A stretch of 64,000 bases of DNA from assembly GCF_003693265.1 (NCBI RefSeq), contig NZ_RDRE01000001.1, forward strand, positions 248,001 to 312,000, given 5' to 3'. A program made the translations under genes and the position numbers. How positions within the stretch are numbered: the first letter of the stretch is position 1; every line of letters begins with the position of its first letter. This stretch comes from Corynebacterium gottingense. Its GTDB lineage: Bacteria > Actinomycetota > Actinomycetes > Mycobacteriales > Mycobacteriaceae. The notes below the pieces were generated by a model that had not been told where the DNA came from, did no database searches, and saw only the letters and a list, made by a program, of their open reading frames with translations. Positions 25,990 to 35,650 of the stretch are shown here, one piece after another.

Positions 25990-26673
25990 CTAGGGCACGA
26001 AGCGCTTCGTGCTACGAAACGCCACCGCGCTGACGGCGAGTGTGACTAGGCATGCGGCGTATATGCCACTGGCAGCGGCGGTGTCCCAATCGCGTACAGG
26101 GGACCCTATTGCCCAGTACAGCGCCACCGCCATGAGGAACGTGGAAAATGCGGTGATGAGGCCGCGTCCGGCACCGTAGGAGGCGTAGACCAAACCGAGC
26201 GCAACCCCCACGATGGCAGCCACGAAGAAGAACGCAATGTGGAGCAGCATCGTCAGGGTCATAGATGTGGTGTCTTGCCCGGCGTTCACCATGATGTAGG
26301 CATCGCCGTTCGTGTCCGTCCAGGGTACGTCTGCGCCGTTGGTGAATAGGAACAGGTCATAGGGCTGGTAGTACGGGTTCTTGAACTGGTTGTAGATCGA
26401 GGATGCCGCGGTGGACACTCCAAGTATCACCGCCACAATGACGGCGGTGATTGTTGCAGAGTTCATCCACGCGGAAAAGCTCGCGCCGAGCTGGTTTAAC
26501 GCGCTCCACTGCGTGCCAGCGTGGATAAATAGGGCGGTCAGGGCGAAGCCTCCGAAGATGGTCCAGAAGGAACCGTCTCCACTGTAGAAACGGCCCAGAG
26601 GGGCCAGGATCAGTAATACGGCCAACGCCACCAGGTAGGACAGCGGCTTGAAGGGGCTGAGGAAGAGTTTCAT
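25990..26673 (-). CDS. ABC transporter membrane subunit (YtrA-type operon)
   Basis: A 227-residue integral membrane protein with about six hydrophobic segments and an extracytoplasmic loop (about 105-135) rich in Asp, Asn and Pro. It has no clear EAA motif. Its start overlaps the stop of the ATPase by 4 nt, giving a regulator-ATPase-permease operon like YtrABC, whose known members respond to envelope stress. The exported substrate, if any, is unknown. Confidence 0.7.
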   Translation of the reverse strand: MKLFLSPFKPLSYLVALAVLLILAPLGRFYSGDGSFWTIFGGFALTALFIHAGTQWSALNQLGASFSAWMNSATITAVIVAVILGVSTAASSIYNQFKNPYYQPYDLFLFTNGADVPWTDTNGDAYIMVNAGQDTTSMTLTMLLHIAFFFVAAIVGVALGLVYASYGAGRGLITAFSTFLMAVALYWAIGSPVRDWDTAAASGIYAACLVTLAVSAVAFRSTKRFVP

Positions 26674-27353
26674 CGTTCGGGCCTTTCTGTCGCAAGGAGG
26701 TCGATGAGTTCGGCATCGTCCGGGTATTCGATGGGCAGGTGGACATTGTTCTCACTGATGGGTTCAGCGAAAGTGGCGCGTGTCGTTGGCCCGAGGCTCG
26801 CCGTCTCGGCGACGGGGAAGCGAGCGATAAGTTCCTTGATCTCGGCGGTGGGGCCGGTGACCGTCGGAAAACGCAGGCGGGCGTCGTCGAGTGGGACAGG
26901 GCGCGAGACCTCGTGATCGAATGTCTGCATGACATGGGTGGCCAAACCGGCGAAGTCCTCGGCGCGATGCGACGCCATCACCACGCTGCGCTGCGGGTTC
27001 TCCGCGATGTAGTCAATCAGCCGCTGGCGGACCTGTTTGCGGGTGGTGGTGTCGATGCCGTCAAACGGCTCGTCGAGGAGTAACAGGTCCTTGCCGATGG
27101 CTAGGGCTACCTCGATGGTGAGGAGGCGGCGCTGCCCAACGGAGAGGTCCCTGATGCGGGTGTTGGGGAAGTCGAGCTCTACATGTGGGTGGATGGCCGC
27201 GACCGCGCGCAGGTGGCCGTCCACGGTCGTGCCCGCAAACTTCGCGTCCGCACCAGCCGGGACAAACGCGGCGTGCGGGCCCATGAGCGTGTGTAGGAAA
27301 TGGGTTTTGCCGGCGGCGTTTGGGCCGACCAGCGCGTAGAAGCCGGGGTTCAT
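26670..27353 (-). CDS. ABC transporter ATPase, short N-terminus
   Basis: A 227-residue ATPase. Walker A GPNAAGKTH starts only 8 residues from the N-terminus, so the usual first strands and A-loop are missing. The signature is LSVGQRR, Walker B is LLLLDEP and the switch His is in ASHR. The start overlaps the GntR stop (ATGA). The last roughly 60 residues have no recognised match. Together with the following membrane gene it forms a small exporter or stress module. Confidence 0.8.
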   Translation of the reverse strand: MNPGFYALVGPNAAGKTHFLHTLMGPHAAFVPAGADAKFAGTTVDGHLRAVAAIHPHVELDFPNTRIRDLSVGQRRLLTIEVALAIGKDLLLLDEPFDGIDTTTRKQVRQRLIDYIAENPQRSVVMASHRAEDFAGLATHVMQTFDHEVSRPVPLDDARLRFPTVTGPTAEIKELIARFPVAETASLGPTTRATFAEPISENNVHLPIEYPDDAELIDLLATERPER

Positions 27354-27703
27354 TGGGTGCGCTCCTTTTCAATCATTGCGGCAAGCTCCTCGGTGGTGAT
27401 GCCGAGCTGGTTGGCCTCATGGACAAGCGGTTGGACAAAGTCGCGGGCAAATGCCTCACGACGCGTACCTAATACCTGGTCACGCGCATTCTCTAGAACA
27501 AACATGCCGAGCCCGCGACGCTTTTCCAGCAGGCCCTCGTCGAATAGTTCGGTGAGCGCCTTGGCGGAGGTTGTTGGGTTGACGGAGTGATAGGCGGACA
27601 ACTCGTTGGTGGACGGCACCCGGTCGCCGGGGGCGAGGGTGCCAGCGCCGATGAGGTCACGTAACTCATCGGCAATCTGTTGGTATATGGGTTTACCACT
27701 CAT
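27350..27703 (-). CDS. GntR-family regulator, YtrA subfamily
   Basis: A 117-residue protein. The N-terminal winged helix shows IYQQIADELRDLI, GDRVPSTNELSAYHSVNPTTSAKAL and a wing with EKRRGLGMFV. A short C-terminal helical tail without a ligand domain is typical of YtrA regulators. The ATG at 27703 is preferred to the one at 27715 because a TATGGT box lies 7 nt upstream. The second ATG would sit inside the promoter. It heads the operon with the ABC pair and probably autoregulates it. Confidence 0.85.
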   Translation of the reverse strand: MSGKPIYQQIADELRDLIGAGTLAPGDRVPSTNELSAYHSVNPTTSAKALTELFDEGLLEKRRGLGMFVLENARDQVLGTRREAFARDFVQPLVHEANQLGITTEELAAMIEKERTQ

Positions 27704-27710
27704 GTGGGTA

Positions 27711-27716
27711 ACCATA
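27711..27716 (-). promoter_or_regulatory. -10 box TATGGT of the GntR-ABC operon
   Basis: TATGGT lies 7 nt before the ATG at 27703, leaderless pattern. Confidence 0.5.
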
Positions 27717-27882
27717 GAACCGGAAAGGCTGGCGTGTCAACCCCCAATTTTTCCAACGCGCCGGGTATGGCAGGTTAGATCGCGAAAGCTGCTTGTCAGC
27801 GCTGATTTCTAGCAGTGCTGCGTCCCTGTACTACTAGTCGGGTCGAGCAAGTGGTAGGCGAAATCTGAAATACCTACCGCAA

Positions 27883-28359
27883 CTACCGCCACACCTGGGC
27901 GGCATGGACGGAGCCGGTGGCGAGGGTGTCGCCGGTATGGGTGAGGCGGTCGACGTGACGCGAGAGATCTTGGGCGACGGTGGTGGCGTCGTAATTGCTG
28001 CGTGCAGCCCATTGACCTGCGACATCAGGGGCGCATTCGGGGTAGAACTGCACCGAAACGATGGGGCCGAGCCGCATTGCCTGGATAGGGCAGTGAGCAC
28101 TCGAACCGAGTAGTTGCGCGCCGGGCGGGAGTGACACTACTGCGTCGTGGTGGGATTCGACGACAACCGGCTCGAGGATGAGGGGGCCGAGGAGAGGGTC
28201 TGTGCGACCGGCTTCGGTCAGCGACAGCCGTACGGTGCCCTTTTTGTTCTGGCTGGCCAGGCCAACGGAGACGTCACCGCCGAAGCAGTCGGCGATGATC
28301 TGGTGGCCGAAGCTCTGGAGCGGGCTGATCGGGTCGAGCTGGAGGGCAGTGATACGCAC
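27883..28359 (-). pseudogene. Decayed class I glutamine amidotransferase
   Basis: A 158-residue frame matching the middle and C-terminus of GMP-synthase-type amidotransferases: FGHQIIADCFGG, ESHHDAVVSLPPGA, LLGSSAHCPIQAM and VSVQFYPE. About 75 N-terminal residues are missing, and an in-frame TGA lies four codons upstream of the first usable codon. The nucleophile Cys of the CFGHQ motif is Ser (SFGHQ) and the catalytic His of QFHPE is Tyr. Loss of the N-terminus and both catalytic residues indicates a pseudogene. The surrounding stretch (27720-27882 and 28360-28590) shows nothing else recognisable. Confidence 0.65.
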
Positions 28360-28454
28360 GTTGAGGAATCAAACGAGACGATGCGACGCATTTCATCAGT
28401 GACGCGGATCTGCCGTTGCCCTCGTGTTCTCTTGAGGATCAGCTTCTCGAATGA

Positions 28455-29603
<1,149 letters not shown>

Positions 29604-29611
29604 CGCCACAC

Positions 29612-29634
29612 GGGGCATCGAGTATCGACGCCCC
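29612..29634 (+). terminator. Hairpin after trpS
   Basis: GGGGCATCGA (29612-29621) pairs with TCGACGCCCC (29625-29634) over 9 of 10 positions around a 3-nt loop. There is no clear T-run, so termination is uncertain. The right arm contains TATCGACGCC, sharing 10 bases with the extended form of the window-wide word. Confidence 0.45.
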
Positions 29635-29694
29635 AACGCTTCCTCTACGATTGTGGTGCTGACAACAGTCCACTGAGTGAGGAAGGATTGCCGC

Positions 29695-30780
29695 ATGGCA
29701 ACATCGACGTCGCCGTCCAAGGCGTACACCGACGAGCACGGCATTGAGCGTGCTACGAAGCAGCAGCAGGACGGCGCCATGGGCGAGGTGCAGAAGAAGG
29801 CGCCCGCCGTTGGCCACCTATTGCGCATGAACGACCGCTTCGGCGCCCAGGGCGGCAACCACTACGCCGCGGGCATCACGTACTTTTCCGTGCTCTCGCT
29901 CTTCCCGCTTTTGATGCTGGTTTTCGCCGGCCTCGGTTTCTTCCTCAACGCCCGCCCGGACCTCATGCAGGACATCCAGAACCAGGTCAGCGAGAGCCTG
30001 GAGGGCGACATGGGCAGCATGGTCAATGACCTCATCCAGTCCGCGATTGATCAGCGCGGCGCGGTCGCCGGCATCGGCCTGCTCACCACCCTGTGGTCCG
30101 GACTGGGCTGGATGAACAACCTGCGCGTCGGCGTCTCCGCGATGTGGAACCTGGACGCCAACGAGGGCGGCGGCTTCGTGTCCAAGAAGCTGTGGGACCT
30201 CGTTGGCCTGATCGGCCTCATTGTGCTGTTCGTCGTCGCGTTCGCCGTCACCGCGCTCGGTGTGTCGGGCTGGACGGACCAACTGCTCGAGTACATCGGC
30301 CTGGACCAGGTCCCGGGCGCGCGCGTGCTGGTGTGGGTCGTCGTGCTGCTCGTGGGCATCCTGGCGAACTTCCTCGTCATGCTGTGGGTCGTGATGTTCC
30401 TGCCGCGCACGAAGGTGCCGGTGAAGTCCGGCATGCAGGGCGCGCTGCTCGGCGCGATCGTCTTCGAGGTGATCAAGCAGTTCGCCGGCCTCATCATCGG
30501 CGCGATGACCGGCAACCCGGCGGGCGCCATCTTCGGCCCGCTGATCTCCCTGATGGTTGTGCTCTATCTGATCTGGCGCGTCGTCCTGTACGTGTCCGCG
30601 TGGACCGCGACAACCCAGGAGAGCCTGAAGCGTGCGCCCGCGGAGGTGCCGGAGCCCGCCGTGATCAACGTCCGCTCCGGCGCCGCCCGCCAGAATTCCA
30701 ACACCGGCAAGGCGCTCGGTGTCGGCGCGGCTATTGGCGCCGTCGGTGTCGGGGTGGTGTCCCTCTTGACTCGAGGCTAA
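29695..30780 (+). CDS. YihY/BrkB family inner membrane protein
   Basis: A 361-residue membrane protein with about six hydrophobic segments between 60 and 305, preceded by a 50-residue polar N-terminus. The YihY family (once thought to be RNase BN) has no settled function; links to transport and envelope integrity are proposed. The ATG at 29695 has GAGGAAGGA upstream. The 3' end overlaps the convergent carboxypeptidase gene by 50 nt. Confidence 0.85.
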   Translation: MATSTSPSKAYTDEHGIERATKQQQDGAMGEVQKKAPAVGHLLRMNDRFGAQGGNHYAAGITYFSVLSLFPLLMLVFAGLGFFLNARPDLMQDIQNQVSESLEGDMGSMVNDLIQSAIDQRGAVAGIGLLTTLWSGLGWMNNLRVGVSAMWNLDANEGGGFVSKKLWDLVGLIGLIVLFVVAFAVTALGVSGWTDQLLEYIGLDQVPGARVLVWVVVLLVGILANFLVMLWVVMFLPRTKVPVKSGMQGALLGAIVFEVIKQFAGLIIGAMTGNPAGAIFGPLISLMVVLYLIWRVVLYVSAWTATTQESLKRAPAEVPEPAVINVRSGAARQNSNTGKALGVGAAIGAVGVGVVSLLTRG

Positions 30781-32032
30781 GCGCCAGCGCCACCAGCGCC
30801 AGCACGGCCACGCCGGCGACGATCCCGATGGACTTCCACGGGGTGGTCGCCGGCGCTTTTTGCGCATCAGTGCTTGTCGACGCCCCCTCGTCCGGACCCG
30901 GAGCGAGGGGAGTGGTGGAGGGCGAGGTGGAGGGAGCGGTGGCGTCGTCAAGCGATGCGACACCCTGGCCCGCGGCGACTGGGTAGGCAGCGAAGAGAAG
31001 CTCCTGGGCCTGGCCCCACGCGCGGTGCTCGCCGACGGTGGTGTCCAGGAGCACCGCGACGAGGCGGCGGCCGTCATGGTGCACGCCGCCGACGAAGGTG
31101 TGGTTGGCGTCGTCGGTGTAGCCGGTCTTGCCGCCGATGCCCTCGGGGTCGTTGAGGTAGAGCTGGTTGTCGTTCCAGAGCTGGAAGCCGGGCAGGTCGT
31201 CGAAGCCGGGGAACTCGTAGGAATCCGTGTCCACGATGCTGGCAAAGGTCTGGTTTTGGAACGCGGCGCGGTAGGCCAGCGACAGGTCCCAGGCGGAGGT
31301 GGACATGCCGGGGGCGTCGAGCCCGGAGTAGGACGCGACGTAGGTATCGCGCATGCCGAGGTCCTGGGCGAGCGCGTTGACCTTGCGCAGCGCCGCGTCG
31401 TCGCCGCCGATCGCCTGGGCGAGGGCGTGGGCGGTATCGTTGCCCGACGCCATGAGCAGGCCGTGCAGGAGGTCGTTGACGGTGTAGGTGCCGCCCGCCC
31501 CGATGCCGGCGCGCGAGCCCTCCTGGTTCGCGGACGCTTCCGAGACCGGGACCTGTTGGTCCAGCGGGAGCTCGTTGATCACCACGAGCGCGAGCAGGAC
31601 CTTGATAATCGAGGCCGGCCGGTACCGCCCGTGCGGGTCCTTCATCGCGACGACCTCGCCGGAGTCGGCGTCGAACACGGCCCAGGCGGAGGCGTACACG
31701 TCGCGCGGCACCGCATAGCCGGGCGGGACGATCACGCCGCAGGGGCCGTCGTAGACCTGCGGCGGCGGCGTCGGCGTGGGCTGACCCGGCGCGAGCCGCT
31801 CGGAGGTGGACATCGCTGCCGACGGCCGCTGCGCGTTCGGGCAGTTGTCGGTGTCCGGGGCGCGGTCGCGCACCGGTGGGACCCAGTTGCCAAACTCGTC
31901 GAAGTGGCCGGGGCCTGGGGTGAGCGAAGTCGTGGACGTCTCCTGCGCGACCGCCGGGTTCGGGGCGGCAGGCACCGCGATGGCTATCGACGCCACCGCC
32001 ACGGCAGCGACACTTCTCCGTTGCACAAACAC
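30731..32032 (-). CDS. D-alanyl-D-alanine carboxypeptidase (S11 family)
   Basis: A 433-residue exported penicillin-binding protein that trims peptidoglycan stem peptides. There is a signal peptide (RR, hydrophobic, cleavage near 29) and a Pro-rich linker to about 110. The catalytic set is SIIK near 140, SGN near 197 and KTGY near 297. A C-terminal membrane anchor (about 398-418) ends in a basic tail. The GTG at 32032 has TACGAT 8 nt upstream. Its 3' end overlaps the YihY gene antisense by 50 nt. Confidence 0.9.
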   Translation of the reverse strand: MFVQRRSVAAVAVASIAIAVPAAPNPAVAQETSTTSLTPGPGHFDEFGNWVPPVRDRAPDTDNCPNAQRPSAAMSTSERLAPGQPTPTPPPQVYDGPCGVIVPPGYAVPRDVYASAWAVFDADSGEVVAMKDPHGRYRPASIIKVLLALVVINELPLDQQVPVSEASANQEGSRAGIGAGGTYTVNDLLHGLLMASGNDTAHALAQAIGGDDAALRKVNALAQDLGMRDTYVASYSGLDAPGMSTSAWDLSLAYRAAFQNQTFASIVDTDSYEFPGFDDLPGFQLWNDNQLYLNDPEGIGGKTGYTDDANHTFVGGVHHDGRRLVAVLLDTTVGEHRAWGQAQELLFAAYPVAAGQGVASLDDATAPSTSPSTTPLAPGPDEGASTSTDAQKAPATTPWKSIGIVAGVAVLALVALALSLESRGTPPRHRRRQ

Positions 32033-32040
32033 ATCGCTTG

Positions 32041-32046
32041 ATCGTA
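32041..32046 (-). promoter_or_regulatory. -10 box TACGAT of the carboxypeptidase gene
   Basis: TACGAT, 8 nt before the GTG at 32032, with no ribosome-binding site. Confidence 0.45.
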
Positions 32047-32091
32047 CGCGCTGTCGGCTATAGGCCCGCGGAGGAACGCGCGTGGGCGGCG

Positions 32092-33231
32092 CTACTCGTC
32101 GTTCTGGGCGTAGCGGGCGGCGAGGCGCTCGATGAGCTCGTCGGTGAGCTTGTCGTCAGCGAGGATCGTATCGAGCATGTCGTTGTGCATTGCGATCGTG
32201 TCGGCGTCGGCGGGGCGGCGGTCCTCGGGGGCTGGGTCGTCGTCGTACGAGTCGCCGGCGAGGTCCACGCCCAGGCCGTCGAGGAGGCTCTCGGGCTCGG
32301 CGGGCTCAGTGGCGTCGCGAGGCGATTGCTCGGCCTTGTCCAGCATCGTCGGGTCGATGGCGGAAAATTCGTGGGTGAACTCCTGCAGGAAATCGTCCGC
32401 TTCAGTCTGCGCGGTGGCGCGGCGCTTGCCCTTGCGCACCTCGCTTTCGATGCGTCGCTGCAGCGCTTTCTCCATCTGGCGGTGGCGCCACGACCGCACG
32501 CGGGTCGGCTCCAGCTCGCGGGCGACGGCGCGCGAGCGGTGCTCCGCCTTCTTGGCCAGGTGCGCCACCTGTACCGCGGTCTCATTCACCGGTGCGTACT
32601 CCGGGTTGGTGGACACGCGCCAGTTCCCCCAGTAACCGGCGAGGAACAGCGCGAAGCTGACGATCGGCCCCAGCACCATGCCCACGGCGAGGAACCCCGT
32701 CGCGTTGCCCAGCAACATGATCAGCGCGCAGGCGACCGCCGGGATGACCGTCGGCTGATTGTCGCCGAAAATGGACGGCTCGCGCCCGGTGACCACGTCG
32801 CGGATCATGCCGCCGCCCGTCGCCGTGAACACGCCCATCATGATCGTGGGCAGGATGGGCAGGCCGTACGTGATCGCCTTGCCCGCGCCCGTGGCGGCCC
32901 ACAGCGCCGAGACGAACGCGTCGCCGTGGCTTTGTAAGAGCTCCCAGGCCTTGCCCTTGAAGTAGGTGAAGCGGGCGATGAGCGCGCCCGTGAACGCCAA
33001 GATGAGGTACTCGGGTTGGTTCATGGCGGCGACGGTGCCCTGGTTGATTAGGACGTCGCGAAGCATGCCCCCGCCGAGGGCGGACAGCATGGCGATGAAG
33101 AAGAAACCGATGATGTCGTAGCCGCGGTGGCGGGCTAGGGTTCCTCCGATGATGCCCATGAGCAGCACACCGGAGACGTCGAACCAACGGTAGATAGTGG
33201 TGATTAGGGGATCGACCTGATCGGGGGTCAT
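32092..33231 (-). CDS. TRIC-family channel with long cytosolic tail
   Basis: A 379-residue protein. The first 210 residues form the two-repeat TRIC fold with GGGMLRDVLIN near 53 and GGGMIRDVVTGREPSIF near 140. Residues about 215-379 are a charged, mostly helical tail (Arg/Lys-rich, then Asp/Glu-rich) not found in the paralogue at 23.8 kb. The tail may be regulatory or bind partners. It lies between the carboxypeptidase and an unrecognised gene on the same strand. The start codon has no clear ribosome-binding site. Confidence 0.8.
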   Translation of the reverse strand: MTPDQVDPLITTIYRWFDVSGVLLMGIIGGTLARHRGYDIIGFFFIAMLSALGGGMLRDVLINQGTVAAMNQPEYLILAFTGALIARFTYFKGKAWELLQSHGDAFVSALWAATGAGKAITYGLPILPTIMMGVFTATGGGMIRDVVTGREPSIFGDNQPTVIPAVACALIMLLGNATGFLAVGMVLGPIVSFALFLAGYWGNWRVSTNPEYAPVNETAVQVAHLAKKAEHRSRAVARELEPTRVRSWRHRQMEKALQRRIESEVRKGKRRATAQTEADDFLQEFTHEFSAIDPTMLDKAEQSPRDATEPAEPESLLDGLGVDLAGDSYDDDPAPEDRRPADADTIAMHNDMLDTILADDKLTDELIERLAARYAQNDE

Positions 33232-33253
33232 GGCGTGGGATGCCTGAAGCTTT

Positions 33254-34492
33254 CTAGAACTTGGAGAAGCGCTTGATCAGCTGGTTTTCCATCTCGGTCC
33301 ACGATTCCGCCTTATCCGTGAATGGGGCGGACGGGACGTAGCCTGCGGCCTCGGTCGAACCGAGCATGTAGGCCAGGTAGTCCTGGAAGCGCGGGTTGGC
33401 CAGCAGGAAGGAATTGAGAGAGTCGTCCTTGGCCCAGTCGGCGGCGTCGGCAAGCAGCTCGTACGCCTTCGCCATCTGCTGGGTGTCCACGGTGTCGACA
33501 CCCTTCGCGATGTCCTGCGCAAGCCCGTTGAACGAGTAGGAGTTGTCCGGGTGGACCTCCACCTTCAGGTCGCCGGCATTGGCGGCGTTGACCAAGTCCG
33601 GCCAGGTGGACAGGGAGGCCAGGTCGTGCTCGTCGTTCTGCAGGATCCAGCGGCCGAGGTGCTTCGTGGACGGGAACGTCATGATCTCGCCGTACTTGCC
33701 CATGAACACCGGGGCGGAGCCGAGGTAGGTGCGCAGGGTGTACACGCTCTTGCCCTGGATGGAGATCTTGACCGGGTCGATGCCGGCGTTGGCCCACACC
33801 GTGGCGTCGTACGGGTCCGCCGCGGCGGCCTGCTCCTTCGCCGCCGCCTCCTCGCGTTCCTTGTTCGCGGCGCGCGTTGCCTGGGCGGACTCGATCGCGG
33901 CGCGCGCATTATCGACGCTCGCAGCATCCAGCTCATCCGCCGACACCAAGCGCACAGCGCCATCGAGCGACTCCACGACCTCCTTCCAGTTGGCCAGGAT
34001 GACGTGGCCGAGCCCGGTCCACTCGTCCATGCCGTTCTCGCCCGCGTAGTGGTCGGCGCCGCGCGCCACGTTGCCCAGCACCGAGTGCGAGGCGAAGAAG
34101 ATCTGCGCGTGCTCCGCGCTGGCTACGTCCGCCAGCGAGCGCGCGATCTGCAGCACGCCGCCCAGCGACGAGACGTTGACGTGGCTCGGGCGCCCCGCCA
34201 AGTACTCGGGCGCGCCGATGATGTCGAACGTGTGCTTCTCGTCCGGCACGACGCGGTCGTTGCCCTGGCCGCTAAAGTGCGCCCACTTCGGGTGGTCCGT
34301 CAGGTCGTGCTCGGCGTGGGTATTGATGTACGCCAGCAGCTCGGCCGGTGAATTAAACACCAGGATGGACTGGTCGTCTCCGAGGAACGCCTGCCACTCG
34401 GAGCCGTGCTCCTTCCAGGTCGGGGCCCACAGGGTGTAGAAGTCGCCCTGGGTCAGTGAAATCTTGACGGGGAGGATCGCGCGCGTGCTCAT
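33254..34492 (-). CDS. Unrecognised protein with internal duplication
   Basis: A 412-residue soluble protein of no family I can name. Two segments look homologous: PVKISLTQGDFYTL leading to ILVFNSPAELLAYINTHAEHDL (about 6-75), and PVKISIQGKSVYTL leading to IMTFPSTKHLGRWILQNDEHDL (about 237-305). They are separated by an Ala/Glu-rich linker near 210-230. There is no signal peptide or membrane segment. The ATG at 34492 follows a TAAAGT box by 8 nt. Each unit could be a small alpha/beta domain. No function is proposed. Confidence 0.75.
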   Translation of the reverse strand: MSTRAILPVKISLTQGDFYTLWAPTWKEHGSEWQAFLGDDQSILVFNSPAELLAYINTHAEHDLTDHPKWAHFSGQGNDRVVPDEKHTFDIIGAPEYLAGRPSHVNVSSLGGVLQIARSLADVASAEHAQIFFASHSVLGNVARGADHYAGENGMDEWTGLGHVILANWKEVVESLDGAVRLVSADELDAASVDNARAAIESAQATRAANKEREEAAAKEQAAAADPYDATVWANAGIDPVKISIQGKSVYTLRTYLGSAPVFMGKYGEIMTFPSTKHLGRWILQNDEHDLASLSTWPDLVNAANAGDLKVEVHPDNSYSFNGLAQDIAKGVDTVDTQQMAKAYELLADAADWAKDDSLNSFLLANPRFQDYLAYMLGSTEAAGYVPSAPFTDKAESWTEMENQLIKRFSKF

Positions 34493-34500
34493 GAACGCAA

Positions 34501-34506
34501 ACTTTA
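34501..34506 (-). promoter_or_regulatory. -10 box TAAAGT of a leaderless gene
   Basis: TAAAGT, 8 nt before the ATG at 34492. Confidence 0.45.
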
Positions 34507-34552
34507 CTAAAGGTCGCCGCGCGCGACGCACCCAACCCGCTACCCCTCCCGG

Positions 34553-35650
34553 CTACGCCGTCGGACGCCAGAAGCCGCGGAACGGCATGCCGATGTTCTC
34601 GGTGCGCACCGGATTGAGCTGGACGGGGTCGCCCGCCTCGATCATCATCCCGTCGCCGGCGTACATGGCGACGTGGCCGTCCCACACCACCAGGTCACCC
34701 TCCTGCAGGTCCTCGTACGCTACCTGCTGGCCGACGGCCTGCTCCGCTGCGGTGCGCGGGATGTCCACGCCGGCCTGCCCGTATGCCCAGGAGGTGAGAC
34801 CGGAGCAGTCGAAGCCGCCGGGCTGGCTGCCGCCCCAGGTGTACGGGGTGCCGATCTGCGACTTCGCCGCCTGCACCGCAGCGGACCCGGCCGTACTGGC
34901 GGGGCTTGCAGGGCTCACCGGCTCGCCGAGCTCTGGCGGGGTCGCGTCGCCCGCGGGGCCCGGTTCGCCGCCGCCTACGCTCGCCGCCACCGGCTGCGCC
35001 GCCGGGCGGGTTTCCGGCACCGGGGTGGCGGTGGGACGGATCGCGGCCAGGGGAGAGCGATCGACCAGCTCGCCGAGCGTGCGCTGCGCTTCCTGTGCGA
35101 CCGGCGACGCCACCAGCGCCTCCCGGGCGTGCATCGCCAGCGTCGTCTGGTTCAGCCGGTCGGCGAGGCCGTCGAGGTCATTGCCCAGGGTTTCCAGGAT
35201 CGCGCCAGCCTTGAGCAGGCCGGTGATCACCACGGGCGCGGCGGCGGAGAGCTGCGCGAGCGGACCGCCGACGGCAGCTGCGGCGGCAGCGGCGGACGCG
35301 TTGCGGACCATCGAGATGGCGGTGTCCACGAGCTCGCCCACCGCGGTGGCGACGAGCGTGGTGCCGGTGACGACGATGTCGCTGATCTCGTCGCGCTGCT
35401 CGGTCAGCGCGGTGACGGCGTCGCGGTAGCGGCCCGCATCGGCGCCGACGACGCTGGCGAGCGGGTCGAAGGCGGCGAACTGCGGGGTGGAAAACGGCGG
35501 GAGCGTCGGGAAGATCTCCGGGCAGGACGCGAAGATCTTCGTGGCCGCGTAAAGCGGGTCGATGCACGAGCCCCGCGCGGTATCGCGCACCGCGGTGAAG
35601 GTGGGATGTTGGGCGAACGCGGTCAGGGGCGATGGCGTTGCTGTGGTCAT
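34553..35650 (-). CDS. NlpC/P60 peptidoglycan hydrolase without signal peptide
   Basis: A 365-residue protein. Residues 1-180 are helical and Ala-rich, 190-245 are a Pro/Ala/Glu linker, and 255-365 are an NlpC/P60 domain with catalytic Cys in GGFDCSGLTSWAYG and His in GHVAMYAG. Such enzymes cut peptide cross-links of peptidoglycan, so the protein should act outside the membrane, yet no Sec or Tat signal is seen. It overlaps the small upstream gene by 4 nt. The pair resembles type VII secretion targets (helical N-terminus plus small partner), which is an inference. Confidence 0.8.
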   Translation of the reverse strand: MTTATPSPLTAFAQHPTFTAVRDTARGSCIDPLYAATKIFASCPEIFPTLPPFSTPQFAAFDPLASVVGADAGRYRDAVTALTEQRDEISDIVVTGTTLVATAVGELVDTAISMVRNASAAAAAAAVGGPLAQLSAAAPVVITGLLKAGAILETLGNDLDGLADRLNQTTLAMHAREALVASPVAQEAQRTLGELVDRSPLAAIRPTATPVPETRPAAQPVAASVGGGEPGPAGDATPPELGEPVSPASPASTAGSAAVQAAKSQIGTPYTWGGSQPGGFDCSGLTSWAYGQAGVDIPRTAAEQAVGQQVAYEDLQEGDLVVWDGHVAMYAGDGMMIEAGDPVQLNPVRTENIGMPFRGFWRPTA

